A stretch of DNA of 64,000 nt, taken from contig NZ_PHSO01000002.1 in NCBI RefSeq assembly GCF_002870965.1, positions 62,001 through 126,000 on the forward strand. The letters are read 5' to 3'. Below the pieces are notes generated by a model. That model searched no databases. It saw only the letters and a program-made list of their open reading frames with translations, and was not told the origin of the DNA. How positions within the stretch are numbered: position 1 is the stretch's first letter; every line of letters begins with the position of its first letter. The translations under genes were made by a program, and so were the position numbers. This stretch comes from Tsuneonella flava (GTDB lineage: Bacteria; Pseudomonadota; Alphaproteobacteria; Sphingomonadales; Sphingomonadaceae). This document shows positions 1 to 9,158 of this stretch, piece after piece.

Positions 1-2493
1 GAACCGCGAAGAGCTGGATGGCGTGGTCGCCCAGCCGATGTCGGCAAAGGCTGTGAACGGCACCATCTGGCCCGATTTGCCGCGCACATACCATTGCGAC
101 AGATCGCTCGGATCGGATCGAAACGGCGCATCGCCCTGGACATAGACCCGCTTCACGCGTCCTTTATCGAGGAAGTCGTTGACGTAGCGCCCACCCCATG
201 CCGCCGCCAGAGTGGCATTCACATCCGATTGCGTCAGGCCATAGGCCGCCAGTCGCGCGGGATCGATATCGACTTTCAGCGTCGCGACATCCGACAGGTC
301 GCTCAACCGCACCGACTCCAGCTTAGGATTGGCATTGGCATCCGCCAGCAACCGGTCGCGCGCGTCGGCGAACTGAGCGGAGGACAAGCTGCCGCTGTTC
401 AGCAACTGCATCGAGAACCCGGCAGACGAGCCTAGCCCGCGGATCGCGCCGGGCACCAGTGTGAACACGCGCGCATCGCGAAAACTGCGGAGCGCGGCAT
501 TGGTCCGGTCGGCAATCGCCTGCGCCGAACCTTCGGCGCCGGGGCGGTCGTCCCAGTTCACCAGCTTGGCAAAGCCCAGTCCGGTATTCTGGCCGCCACC
601 TCCCCGCGAAGAACCGGCCAGCACGAACAGCACCTTGATGCGCTCGCCTTCGTTCTTGAGCAGGTAGTTCTGGATTTCCTGCGCCACCTCTTCGGTCCGT
701 GCCATCGTTGTGCCCGAAGGAAGCTGGTATTGCAGGAAAACATCGCCCTGATCTTCGTTCGGCAGGAACCCGGTGGGCAAGCGGAAGAACAGCACCGCCA
801 GCGCAGCAACCAGCGCGACATAGATGCCCAGAAACAGCCACTTGCGTTCGACCACAGTGCCAATCGCATCGCGATAGCGCGTGGACATGCGATGGAAGCC
901 CGAATTGAAGCCGTCCTTCGCCCGGTCCATCGCGTGGACCATGCCCGGATGATGCCGCTCCAGCCAGCTTTCCCCCTCGCCCGCCGCGCGCTTTCGCTTC
1001 AGCAAAGTGGAAGTAAGCGCCGGGCTGAGCACCAGCGCGACCAGCACCGAGAGGACCATCGCCGCAATGATAGTCAGCGCGAACTGGCGATAGATCACGC
1101 CGGTCGACCCACCGAAAAACGCCATCGGCAGGAACACAGCGGACAGCACCAGTGCAATCGCCACCAGTGCGACCTGAATTTCCTTCATCGATTCGATGGT
1201 CGCTTCACGCGGAGTCATATCCGGGTTTTCTTCCAGCAGACGCTCGACGTTTTCGACCACGACAATCGCATCGTCCACCAGCAGACCGATTGCGAGTACC
1301 AGACCGAACAGGGTCATCGTGTTCACGGAAAAACCGATCAGCGCGAACACCCCGAATGTGCCCAGCAAGACCACCGGCACCGCAATGGCCGGGATCAGCG
1401 TGGCCCGCCAGCTTTGCAAGAACACGAACATCACGATCACGACCAGCACGATCGCTTCGAGCAGGGTTTTCTGCACTTCGCTGACCGACAGCTTGATAAA
1501 ATCGGTCGAATCGTTGGCGTATCCGATCACCAGCCCTTCGGGCAGGTTCTTCTCCAGATTAGAGATCAGCGCCTTGACCCGTTCGGCTGTCTGCAACGCG
1601 TCCGCACCGGGGGACAGCGAAATCGCGATGCCCGCGCCGGGGTGGCCGTTGATCCGGCGGATCGTGCCATAACTTTCCGAACCGACTTCGACCCGCGCCA
1701 CATCGCCCAGCCGCACACTCGATCCATCGGCCGTGGTCTTGAGCGTGATCGCCCGGAACTGTTCAGGCGTCTGCAGTTTGGAAAGCGCGGTCACCGTCGC
1801 GTCGAGCATCTGCTCTTTCAAGGTCGGCAAACCGCCGATTTCACCTGCCGGAATTTCAGTGTTCTGCGCCTGAATCGCACTGATGACATCGCCCGGCATC
1901 AGGCCGACCGCCGCCAGTTTGCGCGGATCGAGCCAGATCCGCATGGCGTGCGGGGCGCCGAACACATTGACATCGCCCACGCCGGACACACGCGAAATCG
2001 GGTCCTGCAAATTGGAACTGAGATAATCCGCGACAGCATCGCCCGAACGGGTATCTGTCTCGTCGTAAACCGCGATGGTCAGCAGCCGGTCGGGGTTCGA
2101 TTTGGTGACCCGCAACCCTTGCGTCTGCACCTGCTGCGGCAAGCGAGCCAGCGCCGACTGCACTTTGTTCTGGACCTGCACTTGCGCGATATCGGGATCG
2201 ACATCCTTCGAGAAGGTCGCGCTGATCGATGCATTGCCCTGCGATGTCGATTGCGAACTGAAATAGAGCAAACCATCCAGCCCGGTCAGTTGCTGTTCGA
2301 TCACCTGCGTGACGCTGTTCTCGACCGTTTCCGCCGATGCGCCGGGATAGCTGGCGCGAATATTCACGTTCGTCGGCGCGATATCGGGATATTGCTCTGT
2401 CGGCAGAGTCAGCAATGCCGCCAGCCCGCCCAGCATCACGATAATCGCCAGTACCCATGCGAAAATCGGGCGTTCGATGAATATGCGTGACAT
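1..2493 (-). CDS. RND efflux permease of the HAE1/AcrB type, 3' part cut by window edge
   Basis: Inner-membrane proton-driven drug efflux subunit of the AcrB/MexB family. The visible 831 codons begin MSRIFIERPIFAWVLAIIVMLG, the usual first membrane helix, and contain the TM4 motif GLLVDDAIVVVENVERL with the paired aspartates that relay protons. Family members run about 1040-1060 residues, so roughly 200 C-terminal residues lie beyond position 1. The start at 2493 is 7 nt after the stop of the adaptor gene upstream, so the two form an operon; no outer-membrane TolC gene is visible within the window next to them. The substrate cannot be told from sequence; hydrophobic drugs or solvents are usual for this family. 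Confidence 0.93.
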   Translation of the reverse strand, partial: MSRIFIERPIFAWVLAIIVMLGGLAALLTLPTEQYPDIAPTNVNIRASYPGASAETVENSVTQVIEQQLTGLDGLLYFSSQSTSQGNASISATFSKDVDPDIAQVQVQNKVQSALARLPQQVQTQGLRVTKSNPDRLLTIAVYDETDTRSGDAVADYLSSNLQDPISRVSGVGDVNVFGAPHAMRIWLDPRKLAAVGLMPGDVISAIQAQNTEIPAGEIGGLPTLKEQMLDATVTALSKLQTPEQFRAITLKTTADGSSVRLGDVARVEVGSESYGTIRRINGHPGAGIAISLSPGADALQTAERVKALISNLEKNLPEGLVIGYANDSTDFIKLSVSEVQKTLLEAIVLVVIVMFVFLQSWRATLIPAIAVPVVLLGTFGVFALIGFSVNTMTLFGLVLAIGLLVDDAIVVVENVERLLEENPDMTPREATIESMKEIQVALVAIALVLSAVFLPMAFFGGSTGVIYRQFALTIIAAMVLSVLVALVLSPALTSTLLKRKRAAGEGESWLERHHPGMVHAMDRAKDGFNSGFHRMSTRYRDAIGTVVERKWLFLGIYVALVAALAVLFFRLPTGFLPNEDQGDVFLQYQLPSGTTMARTEEVAQEIQNYLLKNEGERIKVLFVLAGSSRGGGGQNTGLGFAKLVNWDDRPGAEGSAQAIADRTNAALRSFRDARVFTLVPGAIRGLGSSAGFSMQLLNSGSLSSAQFADARDRLLADANANPKLESVRLSDLSDVATLKVDIDPARLAAYGLTQSDVNATLAAAWGGRYVNDFLDKGRVKRVYVQGDAPFRSDPSDLSQWYVRGKSGQMVPFTAFADIGWATTPSSSSRF

Positions 2494-2500
2494 CGACCGA

Positions 2501-3715
2501 TCAGCCGCCCTGCCCGGCAGAACCTGTCGCACCAGCGGCAGGCTTATCCGCAGGCGGCTTACCCACCCGGTCAGGCGTTTTGGCCGGAACGGGTCTGATC
2601 GCCGCCCCCGCTTTCAACGTATCCTGCGCCTGCGTGATGACTTTCTCACCGGCTTTCAGCCCCGATGTAATCACCCAGTCGGAACCTGCCGTCCGCTCCG
2701 CCGTCACAGTGCGCCGCTCTGCCTTGCCATCCTTACCCACCAGATAGACATAGGCAGCTCCGTCGAAATCGCGTTTCACCGCCTGCTGCGGGATACGGAA
2801 CACACCTGTCTGGCTGGACTGATCGAAACTGGCATTGACGAACATGCCGGGCAGCAACAGCCCGGCGGGGTTGGGGAAGCGCGCCCGCAGTGTGACCGTG
2901 CCGGTATCTTCGCTGACCGAGATTTCCGAAAACTGCACTGTGCCGGGCAGCGCATATTCGCTGCCATTGTCCAGAGTGAGATGAACCGTCGTGCTGCCCG
3001 CTGCCGAACCACCTTGCGCCAGACTCTGCCGCAAGGCAGTAAGTTCAGCAGCCGACTGTTGCATGTCTACATAGACCGGGTCGGTCTGCTGAATCACTGC
3101 CAGCGGATCGCTCTGATTGTTGCTGACCAGCGCGCCAACGGTGAACAGCGAGCGACCGATACGCCCACCGATCGGCGCGGGCACTGTCGTGAAGCGCAAG
3201 TTGATCTGCGCGGTATCGAGCGCAGCGCGGCTCTGCGCGATGGCAGCACGCGCCTGATTGGCCGCAGCCAGCGCATCGGTATAATCCTGCTGCGAGACTG
3301 CGCCCATTTCGACCAGTGGTTTGTAGCGATCGGCTTTTGCGCTGGCGGCAGCGGCGCTGGCCTGCGCGCTGGTCAGATTGGCACGTGCCTGCTCAACCGC
3401 GGCCCGATACAGGCTCGGGTCGATCTGAAACAGCGGCTGCCCCGCCTTTACATAGCCACCCTCTGAAAAATAAACCTTATTTATCAATCCATTAACTTGC
3501 GGACGCACTTCGCTGGTCTGGAATGCCACCACGCGCCCGCCCAAAGTAACGGGCACCGGAACAGTGGACGGCTGCGCCACGACGTAACCGACCGTGGCGG
3601 CCCGGTCTCCTTTGCCCGCTCCACCATCACCGGTGCCGCAGGCGGCAACGCCGGAGATCAGCAATACGGCCAGACAAGAAGTAAGCAGTCGACGAGCGAG
3701 GGAGCTATCAGTCAC
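2501..3715 (-). CDS. RND efflux periplasmic adaptor lipoprotein (MexA/AcrA family)
   Basis: Membrane fusion protein linking the permease at 1-2493 to an outer-membrane channel. The 404-residue product has a lipoprotein signal ending VAAC, the biotin-lipoyl-like half (TSEVRPQVNGLINKVYF), an alpha hairpin rich in Ala/Gln around residues 100-180, and the closing half near PAPIGGRIGRS. I chose the GTG at 3715 because it puts the signal peptide at the extreme N-terminus (VTDSSLARRLLTSCLAVLL). A longer frame reaches ATG 3943 but would overlap the divergent gene at 3915 and bury the signal peptide, so I reject it. No clear Shine-Dalgarno sequence precedes the GTG. Confidence 0.9.
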   Translation of the reverse strand: MTDSSLARRLLTSCLAVLLISGVAACGTGDGGAGKGDRAATVGYVVAQPSTVPVPVTLGGRVVAFQTSEVRPQVNGLINKVYFSEGGYVKAGQPLFQIDPSLYRAAVEQARANLTSAQASAAAASAKADRYKPLVEMGAVSQQDYTDALAAANQARAAIAQSRAALDTAQINLRFTTVPAPIGGRIGRSLFTVGALVSNNQSDPLAVIQQTDPVYVDMQQSAAELTALRQSLAQGGSAAGSTTVHLTLDNGSEYALPGTVQFSEISVSEDTGTVTLRARFPNPAGLLLPGMFVNASFDQSSQTGVFRIPQQAVKRDFDGAAYVYLVGKDGKAERRTVTAERTAGSDWVITSGLKAGEKVITQAQDTLKAGAAIRPVPAKTPDRVGKPPADKPAAGATGSAGQGG

Positions 3716-3914
3716 AGGAATCCGGCAAATCAGGGGAGAGAGGCGGGCTGAAAGACGTTTGTTGCCGATAATCCGCGGCGGTGCAATGCGATTGATTATC
3801 AAAGTGTCTGTCGGCACCATCTGGCGGACATAACCGGATGATGCAGCACCACCTGAAACCCGGCTCGCCCCGGCATTCAGCTTCCGATCACGGACGTTTG
3901 GATAGAGCGACAGC

Positions 3915-4559
3915 ATGAAACGCTCTGCCTTCGCTTTTGCCATACCGGCGTTGTGCCTTGCCGCCGCATCGGTTGCTGTCGCAGAAATCCCTGCCGCCGC
4001 GCAGTGGGATATTGGCCCATGGGTGCGTGGCCGGAATTACTCGGTCGGAATGCCTGCCCATCCCGCTCCCGGTGCCAATGGCTCGGTATCGTTCGCTTTC
4101 CCGGTTGCCGGGTCGGGCGAAGTCGATGCAATGACCACTGCGGTACATCCATTGGGCGGGGCGCAGCAACTGACAATGCGTTTTCGCATCGACGCGCCTG
4201 CGGGCACACGCTTCGTCCCATCTGAAAACCCTGACCAGACCGCCACAGTCTCGCTCTATTTCCAGCGCGCCCGCGATACATGGACCGCCAAGGGCAAATA
4301 CGCATCGTATCGCTGGTATGTCCCTGCCCGCGCGGTCATCCCGCTGGCGCCGGGCGAACACACTGTCACCGTGCGGTTCGACGAACGCTGGACCAATGTG
4401 AATGGCCAGCCCAACAGCAGCGACCCAGCCGGTTTTCGGGCCGCGCTGCGCGATACATCTCAGCTTGGGATCGCGTTCGGATCGATGGGCCGCCGTAGCC
4501 ACGGAGTCTATGCCACCGGCCCAGCGCGGTTTACCTTGCTCGATCTCGACATTCGTTAG
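3915..4559 (+). CDS. Secreted protein of unknown function
   Basis: The 214-residue product opens with a clean Sec signal peptide (MKRSAFAFAIPALCLAAASVAVAE) and has no further membrane segment, so it is probably periplasmic or secreted. The mature part is rich in beta-strand-like stretches and aromatic residues, for example SLYFQRARDTWTAKGKY and YRWYVPARAVIPL, which would suit a carbohydrate- or ligand-binding beta sandwich. That fold is my inference and I recognise no named family. It is divergent from the RND operon and stands alone before a repeat-containing intergenic stretch. Confidence 0.75.
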   Translation: MKRSAFAFAIPALCLAAASVAVAEIPAAAQWDIGPWVRGRNYSVGMPAHPAPGANGSVSFAFPVAGSGEVDAMTTAVHPLGGAQQLTMRFRIDAPAGTRFVPSENPDQTATVSLYFQRARDTWTAKGKYASYRWYVPARAVIPLAPGEHTVTVRFDERWTNVNGQPNSSDPAGFRAALRDTSQLGIAFGSMGRRSHGVYATGPARFTLLDLDIR

Positions 4560-4595
4560 GCAGGTGGTGCCCCTCCCCAACCGCGCCCGTCCCTT

Positions 4596-4714
4596 GTCAT
4601 TGTGAGGAGCCGCAGGCGATGCGACAATCCATGGCCCGCTCATCGCCCCTCTCACAACCGCCGCGATAGGCGAGTACCTCACCCCATGGATTGCTTCACT
4701 CCGTTCGCAATGAC
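4596..4714. repeat. Dispersed GTCATTGCGAGGAG repeat, copy 1 (both arms)
   Basis: A 119-bp unit with inverted ends: it begins GTCATTGTGAGGAGCCGCAG, continues to CAATCCATGG, and closes with CCATGGATTGCTTCACTCCG followed by TTCGCAATGAC. The ends pair (GTCATTG with CAATGAC), and internal CAATCCATGG pairs with CCATGGATTG. Seven further full or partial copies lie in this window, all between genes. It fits a non-autonomous palindromic element such as a REP or MITE-like family; no transposase is present. Confidence 0.85.
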
Positions 4715-4734
4715 GAAGGGAGAGGTAAGCGCGG

Positions 4735-4863
4735 AAAGCTGGCCCCGCCTCAAGGCCGGGGTAGCCGCGGGAGAAAGCAACTTCCCGTCCTCTCCGCGCC
4801 GATGCTTTCCTACATCCCCCTTGCATCGCATAAAGCCGCCGCGCCCCGGACTGGTCCGGGGCG
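4735..4863. repeat. GC-rich palindromes of the CCCCGGACNTGATCCGGGG type
   Basis: The stretch holds GGCCCCGCCTCAAGGCCGGG at 4741-4760, and a perfect 10-bp inverted repeat at 4842-4851 and 4854-4863 (CGCCCCGGAC, TG, GTCCGGGGCG). Related palindromes occur at 31684-31735 and 59601-59686. There is no T tract after the hairpins, so they are poor terminators. With copy 1 of the other repeat they fill nearly all of the gap between 4560 and 5021; the remaining sequence shows no gene. Confidence 0.6.
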
Positions 4864-5021
4864 TGTTCGCACTTGCGGGCGGAGTGGGTTTTTCTTGCTC
4901 AGGACTGTGTAACATGTGGTCCACGGCTTCAGATAACTGCAATGAAGTCTGAACGGGAAACGCAGGCTTGACCGAATGGCCCTCCGTCCGCTTGATGCGG
5001 AAAATGGCAACAGGACATGGC

Positions 5022-5672
5022 ATGACGATCCCTGACGATATCTACACCGAACCCGAAGACATCGATCCCGATACGCTCGCCCATCTGGGGCCCCTGCTGC
5101 GGCTGGCGGGGGTGTGGGAAGGCAAATCGGGGGTCGATATCAACCCCAAGGCCGATGGCCCGCAGCAACGCAGCTATATCGAACGGATCGAACTGCAGCC
5201 GGTCGATCCCCAACCCAACGGGCCGCAACTGCTCTATGGCCTGCGCTATCACACGCATATCAACGATCCGGAAGAAGAGATCACGTTTCACGACCAGATC
5301 GGATACTGGTTGTGGGAACCGGCCACCGGCCTGATCCAGCAAACGCTGGCTATCCCGCGCGGGCAAGTCGCGCTGGCATCGGGTTTCGCTGAAGCAGATG
5401 CGGATAGCTTCACTGTCGCGGCGAAGCGCGGATCGACCAGTTACGGCATCTGTTCGACCGAATTTCTGGAAGGGGCGTTTCGCACCGATTCCTACAAACT
5501 GGACGTAACCTTCCACTCTGACGGCACGTGGAGCTATGTCTCGGAAACGATGCTGGCGATCCGCTGCGAAGGGGAACCGTTCCTCCATCGCGACACCAAC
5601 CGGCTAACCAAAGTGGCCGAACCCAACCTCAACCCCTGGGCAGAGATCGTTCGCAACGCGAAAGGTCAGTGA
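5022..5672 (+). CDS. Nitrobindin-like heme-binding beta-barrel protein
   Basis: The 216-residue product matches the FABP-like/nitrobindin family: GPLLRLAGVWEGKSGVDINP near the N-terminus, then FHDQIGYWLWEPATGLIQQT and a run of strands ending in a C-terminal histidine-containing stretch (EPFLHRDTNRLTKV). Nitrobindins hold ferric heme in a ten-stranded barrel and interact with nitric oxide or peroxynitrite; whether this one binds heme is inference. Start chosen at ATG 5022 because AGGA lies 6 nt upstream; in-frame ATGs at 4968, 4995 and 5004 would add a poorly conserved tail. Its stop overlaps the convergent tonB gene by 7 nt. Confidence 0.8.
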   Translation: MTIPDDIYTEPEDIDPDTLAHLGPLLRLAGVWEGKSGVDINPKADGPQQRSYIERIELQPVDPQPNGPQLLYGLRYHTHINDPEEEITFHDQIGYWLWEPATGLIQQTLAIPRGQVALASGFAEADADSFTVAAKRGSTSYGICSTEFLEGAFRTDSYKLDVTFHSDGTWSYVSETMLAIRCEGEPFLHRDTNRLTKVAEPNLNPWAEIVRNAKGQ

Positions 5673-6337
5673 AACCGCACTGCGATAGTGAAATCGAGGC
5701 TGGCCGCATCGTCGGGCGGGGCCGCGAATGGCGCCGCCTGACGCACCATTCGCAAGGCCAGACGGTCCAGCTGCACATCGCCGCTCGATTGCGCGATACG
5801 GGCCGCGGTGAGTTGCCCTGTGGGAGTAAGGGTGAAGGCCACCGTCGCCTCCCCCTCCTTCCGCAAGCCACGTGGTTTCCAGCGCATGATCGCTGCCCGC
5901 AATTGCGCGGCATAGGCGGCAAGCGGGTCGGCCTTGGCCGTGGCTGGTTGCACGTGCGGCGGCGCGGGGCGGGGCACATCGGGCGACGGAGCGCGCACTG
6001 TGGGGGGAACCGGCACTAGCGGTAATGGGGTGCTCGGTGGGCGATGCATCGATGGGGCGTCGGCAACAACCGGCGGTTGCTTACCAGTGGGGCGCGGTGA
6101 CGGTCGAACCTGAGGTGCAACCCGGCGAGCTTTGCGCCCCTCCATCGATGGGGGTGGTGGCACCGGGCTCTCCACCGCTTCGAATATCGCGATCACATCG
6201 CGGGTGCGATGGTGCCGGTCCCCCCGTCCGGCAACGGCAAAGGCCGATACCGCCGCGACCAGCAGTGCGCCATGCACTGCGATCGCGGCGGCGAGGCCGG
6301 GCAGGCTCCAACCAGTGCGCGTGTCGGCAAAGGCCAT
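5666..6337 (-). CDS. tonB: TonB-like energy transducer
   Basis: A 223-residue TonB-family protein: a single N-terminal membrane anchor (LPGLAAAIAVHGALLVAAVSAF), a long proline-rich spanner from about residue 55 to 135, and a C-terminal TonB domain with RAAIMRWKPRGLRKEGEATV and FTLTPTGQL. It would couple the proton motive force to the receptor encoded 13 nt upstream. The start at 6337 (MAFADTRTGW) is preferred over a frame extending to 6463, which would overlap the receptor gene and add no recognisable sequence. A TonB dedicated to one receptor is common in these clusters. Confidence 0.85.
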   Translation of the reverse strand: MAFADTRTGWSLPGLAAAIAVHGALLVAAVSAFAVAGRGDRHHRTRDVIAIFEAVESPVPPPPSMEGRKARRVAPQVRPSPRPTGKQPPVVADAPSMHRPPSTPLPLVPVPPTVRAPSPDVPRPAPPHVQPATAKADPLAAYAAQLRAAIMRWKPRGLRKEGEATVAFTLTPTGQLTAARIAQSSGDVQLDRLALRMVRQAAPFAAPPDDAASLDFTIAVRFH

Positions 6338-6350
6338 CGCCCGCGCCTGG

Positions 6351-8504
6351 TCAGAACTTCGTCGAAAGGCCGACGTTGAACGAACGGCCACGGCCCGGCA
6401 CAGTCCGCAATACGCCGGTCGCCTTGTAATCGCCGAGCGACATCCCGCCGAGCGGCAAGGCATATCCCTTGTCGAACAGATTGGTCACGTCGAAGCTCAC
6501 CCGAACGCCCGACACGGTATAAGCCGCACCGATATTGGCCAGGGCATAGGCATCGGTAACAGGCTCGCCCCGCGTCGCATCGACCCGGCTCTTCTCCGCC
6601 ACCCATTCGACATCGGCACTCAGTTCCAGCGCCCCCGAACGATGGGCGACACCTGCCTTCACATCGAGCGGCATCTGGCGATAGACCGGCCCGCCATCGC
6701 TGAGGTTGTTCGCTTCGAGCCACGACACCGAAGCAGTCAACTGCGTGCCATCGTTCCCGCTACCCTTGGCGATCTGCACTGCGCCAGACAGGTCCACACC
6801 ATAGAATTCGGCATCCTGATTGGCGAACTGCAACTGCACGAACCCGGTCGGCTGCCCCATCATATCGGTGAAGACTACGCCAGTGGGAGCCGCATCGATA
6901 TAGTCGTTTACGCGGGTGTAGTAGGGCGCAATCCGCAGGTTCCAGCCCTGCGCCTCTCCGCCCAGTGCAAGCGCCACGCTGAACGTATCGGCCCGCTCCG
7001 GCTTCAGATCGAGGTTGCCAACATAGCCGTTGCCATCGCCATACCAGCCAATCATCCGGCTCGCCATCGAACCGCGGCCCCAGCTATAGCGTTCGTAGAT
7101 ATTGGGCGAGCGGACCTTATGGGCATAGCCCAGCTCCAGTGCGGCATTGCCGGACAGGTCATACACCAGCAGCGCCGACCCGCTCCAGTTACCATCGCTG
7201 CGATGGCGGTCGGCGGCGTTGAACGCTGCGGCGGCCTGCACATCGGCCATCTGCATCATCCCGGTGCCATATGGTTGCACATCGCCGGTATCCATCGTCA
7301 CGCTATCGAACCGCACACCGACGATGGAAGACAGCCGGTCGCTCCAGTGACGTTCCCACTCGCCATAACCGGCAATCCGGTCGCGGGTGGCACCGTTGAC
7401 GTTCACGAAAGTGTTCGGCCCCATCATCATGTTGCCTGCAACCGGCGGCCAGTAATCGTCCAGCCACTGATGGTGGTATTCCGCGCCCAGCCGCACTGTG
7501 TCGTGCGGCGATGCAAGAACAGTGACTTTTGCCGATGCATCGAAGCTATGCACTTCGGTGTTCATCGGCATCGAACCGGGCAGTTTGTCTTCAAGGAAGT
7601 TCATCTCGTGATCGGTGTCGCGATAGGCCGCCTTCAGGTCGATATCGCCCCAGTCGTAGTATCCGGCATAGCTGGCGTTGAGGAACCAGCTCTTGTTATC
7701 GACCATGTCCATGTACTGGTTCGGGAACCCTTCGTAGGGCGCGTACTGAATGCCGCCTTTGACTTGCAGCAGCCCGGTGGCGTGTTGCCAGGCCAGCGCC
7801 AGCGCGTGGTCGGTCTTGGCATATTCGGTCGATCGCACGATGCCGTCATTGTCACCGCCGTCGTATTGATCGGACTGGCTGTACGATCCGGTATATGTCG
7901 CACTCAGATTGCTGCCCGCTACCGTCAGCTTCACTGCGCCGCCAAATCCATCGCCGTTAGAGCGGTAGTAGGTGGAGGCATTACCGGTGATCAGTGTTTC
8001 TCCGCTCGTGGCGAACTGCGGTGGGGTGCTCTCTACCGAAATAACCCCGCCGATATTGTCGCCTCCACTGCTGACCGGTGCAACACCCGTCAGCACAGCA
8101 ATCGAAGAGATCGATTGCGGATCGGTATAGGACAGCGGTGGATTCATATCGTTGGGGCACGCCGCATCGATAGCGAACCCATCAACCAGCACTGTCAGCC
8201 GTTGTTCCGACAAACCGCGAATAGACGGCATAGAGGAGAACCCGCCACCGGTTGCGGCGCTGACGCCCGGCAGAGATGACAGAACAGCCCCCGTATCGCT
8301 CGTGGTCGCTTGCTTACGATCGAGTGTCTTGCGATCAATACGGCTTCCCGTGATCGGGCTATTGGCGATCTGTGCACTGGCCTGTTCGGAATCGACATCG
8401 ATCGGATCGATCCGGGTCGCTTCCTGTGCATGGGCAGCCAGCGGTGCAAGCGCGCACCCGGCAACCAGAGCGGCACGAAGGGCGATGGAATTTCTGGACT
8501 TCAT
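6351..8504 (-). CDS. TonB-dependent copper receptor, OprC/NosA-like
   Basis: A 717-residue outer-membrane receptor with signal peptide (cleaved after AAHAQ), plug domain (about residues 45-165, including SIRGLSEQRLTVLVDGF) and a beta barrel ending in the aromatic GLSTKF. The plug carries CPNDM (Cys116, Met120), followed by NPPLSYTDP, and an extracellular loop carries HEM (His299, Met301). This is the CxxxM plus HxM copper-binding pair described for Pseudomonas aeruginosa OprC. Together with the neighbouring DUF2946 and TonB genes it points to copper uptake. The similarity assignment is from motif recognition; copper binding here is inferred. Confidence 0.88.
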   Translation of the reverse strand: MKSRNSIALRAALVAGCALAPLAAHAQEATRIDPIDVDSEQASAQIANSPITGSRIDRKTLDRKQATTSDTGAVLSSLPGVSAATGGGFSSMPSIRGLSEQRLTVLVDGFAIDAACPNDMNPPLSYTDPQSISSIAVLTGVAPVSSGGDNIGGVISVESTPPQFATSGETLITGNASTYYRSNGDGFGGAVKLTVAGSNLSATYTGSYSQSDQYDGGDNDGIVRSTEYAKTDHALALAWQHATGLLQVKGGIQYAPYEGFPNQYMDMVDNKSWFLNASYAGYYDWGDIDLKAAYRDTDHEMNFLEDKLPGSMPMNTEVHSFDASAKVTVLASPHDTVRLGAEYHHQWLDDYWPPVAGNMMMGPNTFVNVNGATRDRIAGYGEWERHWSDRLSSIVGVRFDSVTMDTGDVQPYGTGMMQMADVQAAAAFNAADRHRSDGNWSGSALLVYDLSGNAALELGYAHKVRSPNIYERYSWGRGSMASRMIGWYGDGNGYVGNLDLKPERADTFSVALALGGEAQGWNLRIAPYYTRVNDYIDAAPTGVVFTDMMGQPTGFVQLQFANQDAEFYGVDLSGAVQIAKGSGNDGTQLTASVSWLEANNLSDGGPVYRQMPLDVKAGVAHRSGALELSADVEWVAEKSRVDATRGEPVTDAYALANIGAAYTVSGVRVSFDVTNLFDKGYALPLGGMSLGDYKATGVLRTVPGRGRSFNVGLSTKF

Positions 8505-8663
8505 TTCATAACTTCCTGCGATTGCCCGCAGCGCGGCGAAGGCATCAAACCGCGCGGCGCAAACGTTGTGGTACGGGCAGTTGAGTCTGGATACGTTGCG
8601 ACTGCCGCAGTGCTCACCTCTGCAATTTGGCGAGGCGGCAGTTCCGGCGGTCAGTTCAGGATA

Positions 8664-9077
8664 TCAGACAGTCGCAGGTGGCCCGCGCAGCGGCGGCCGG
8701 AGGTACAGCGCAGGCGCGAAGGGCAAAACACGCGCGGGGGCAAAGCCCAGTACAAGGATGAACGCAAATGCCAGCGCCTGCAACACACCATCCGCGCCGC
8801 CCAATGCAGCATGGAACAGGCTGGTGAAACCGCAGTGCCCATCCTTCTTGGCATGGTCGGTAGAACTGCCGCCGCCGTTGGGCTTGCTTGGTATAATCAG
8901 CTTCATCTGCCTGAGGGCACCGGTGCCATCGGTACAGATCGTTACCGTCAGCACAGTATTGCTCGACGGTGAAAGCATGAAGCCGGCCGGAAGAACGGCT
9001 TTGATACAAAACGCCACTACCACCAGCGCGAGTGCGAGGTGGCGATGCTGCCGAATCAAGGCGCGCAGGGCGTTCAT
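8664..9077 (-). CDS. DUF2946 family small membrane protein
   Basis: A 137-residue protein with a first membrane segment (HLALALVVVAFCIKAVLPAGF), a loop holding VTICTDGTG and DHAKKDGHCGFTSLFHAA, and a second segment (VLQALAFAFILVLGF). This layout, with an invariant-looking Cys/His loop between two helices, is that of DUF2946, a family of unknown function often next to TonB-dependent copper receptors. It is 159 nt upstream of the receptor on the same strand. The Cys and His residues could bind copper, which is inference. Confidence 0.8.
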   Translation of the reverse strand: MNALRALIRQHRHLALALVVVAFCIKAVLPAGFMLSPSSNTVLTVTICTDGTGALRQMKLIIPSKPNGGGSSTDHAKKDGHCGFTSLFHAALGGADGVLQALAFAFILVLGFAPARVLPFAPALYLRPPLRGPPATV

Positions 9078-9158
9078 GGCGGCTCAGCTAGAGCCAAAAG
9101 AATGATATGTCAGCCACAACCGTACCCAGAGGATCGATTGCGACAGACGCCTCACCAT

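Noticed and set aside
730-2490. A plus-strand open frame of 586 codons
   Set aside because: It is exactly antisense to the RND permease, is rich in His/Arg/Gln/Asp as expected for the complement of a high-GC gene, and has no family motif.
2501-3943. A longer adaptor protein starting at ATG 3943
   Set aside because: It would bury a clear lipoprotein signal peptide and overlap the divergent gene at 3915.
4842-4863. Intrinsic terminator from the CGCCCCGGAC palindrome
   Set aside because: No T run follows on either strand, and similar palindromes recur as repeats elsewhere.
6132-8279. A plus-strand open frame of 715 codons
   Set aside because: Antisense to the TonB-dependent receptor, whose motifs are unmistakable; the composition is that of a complementary frame.
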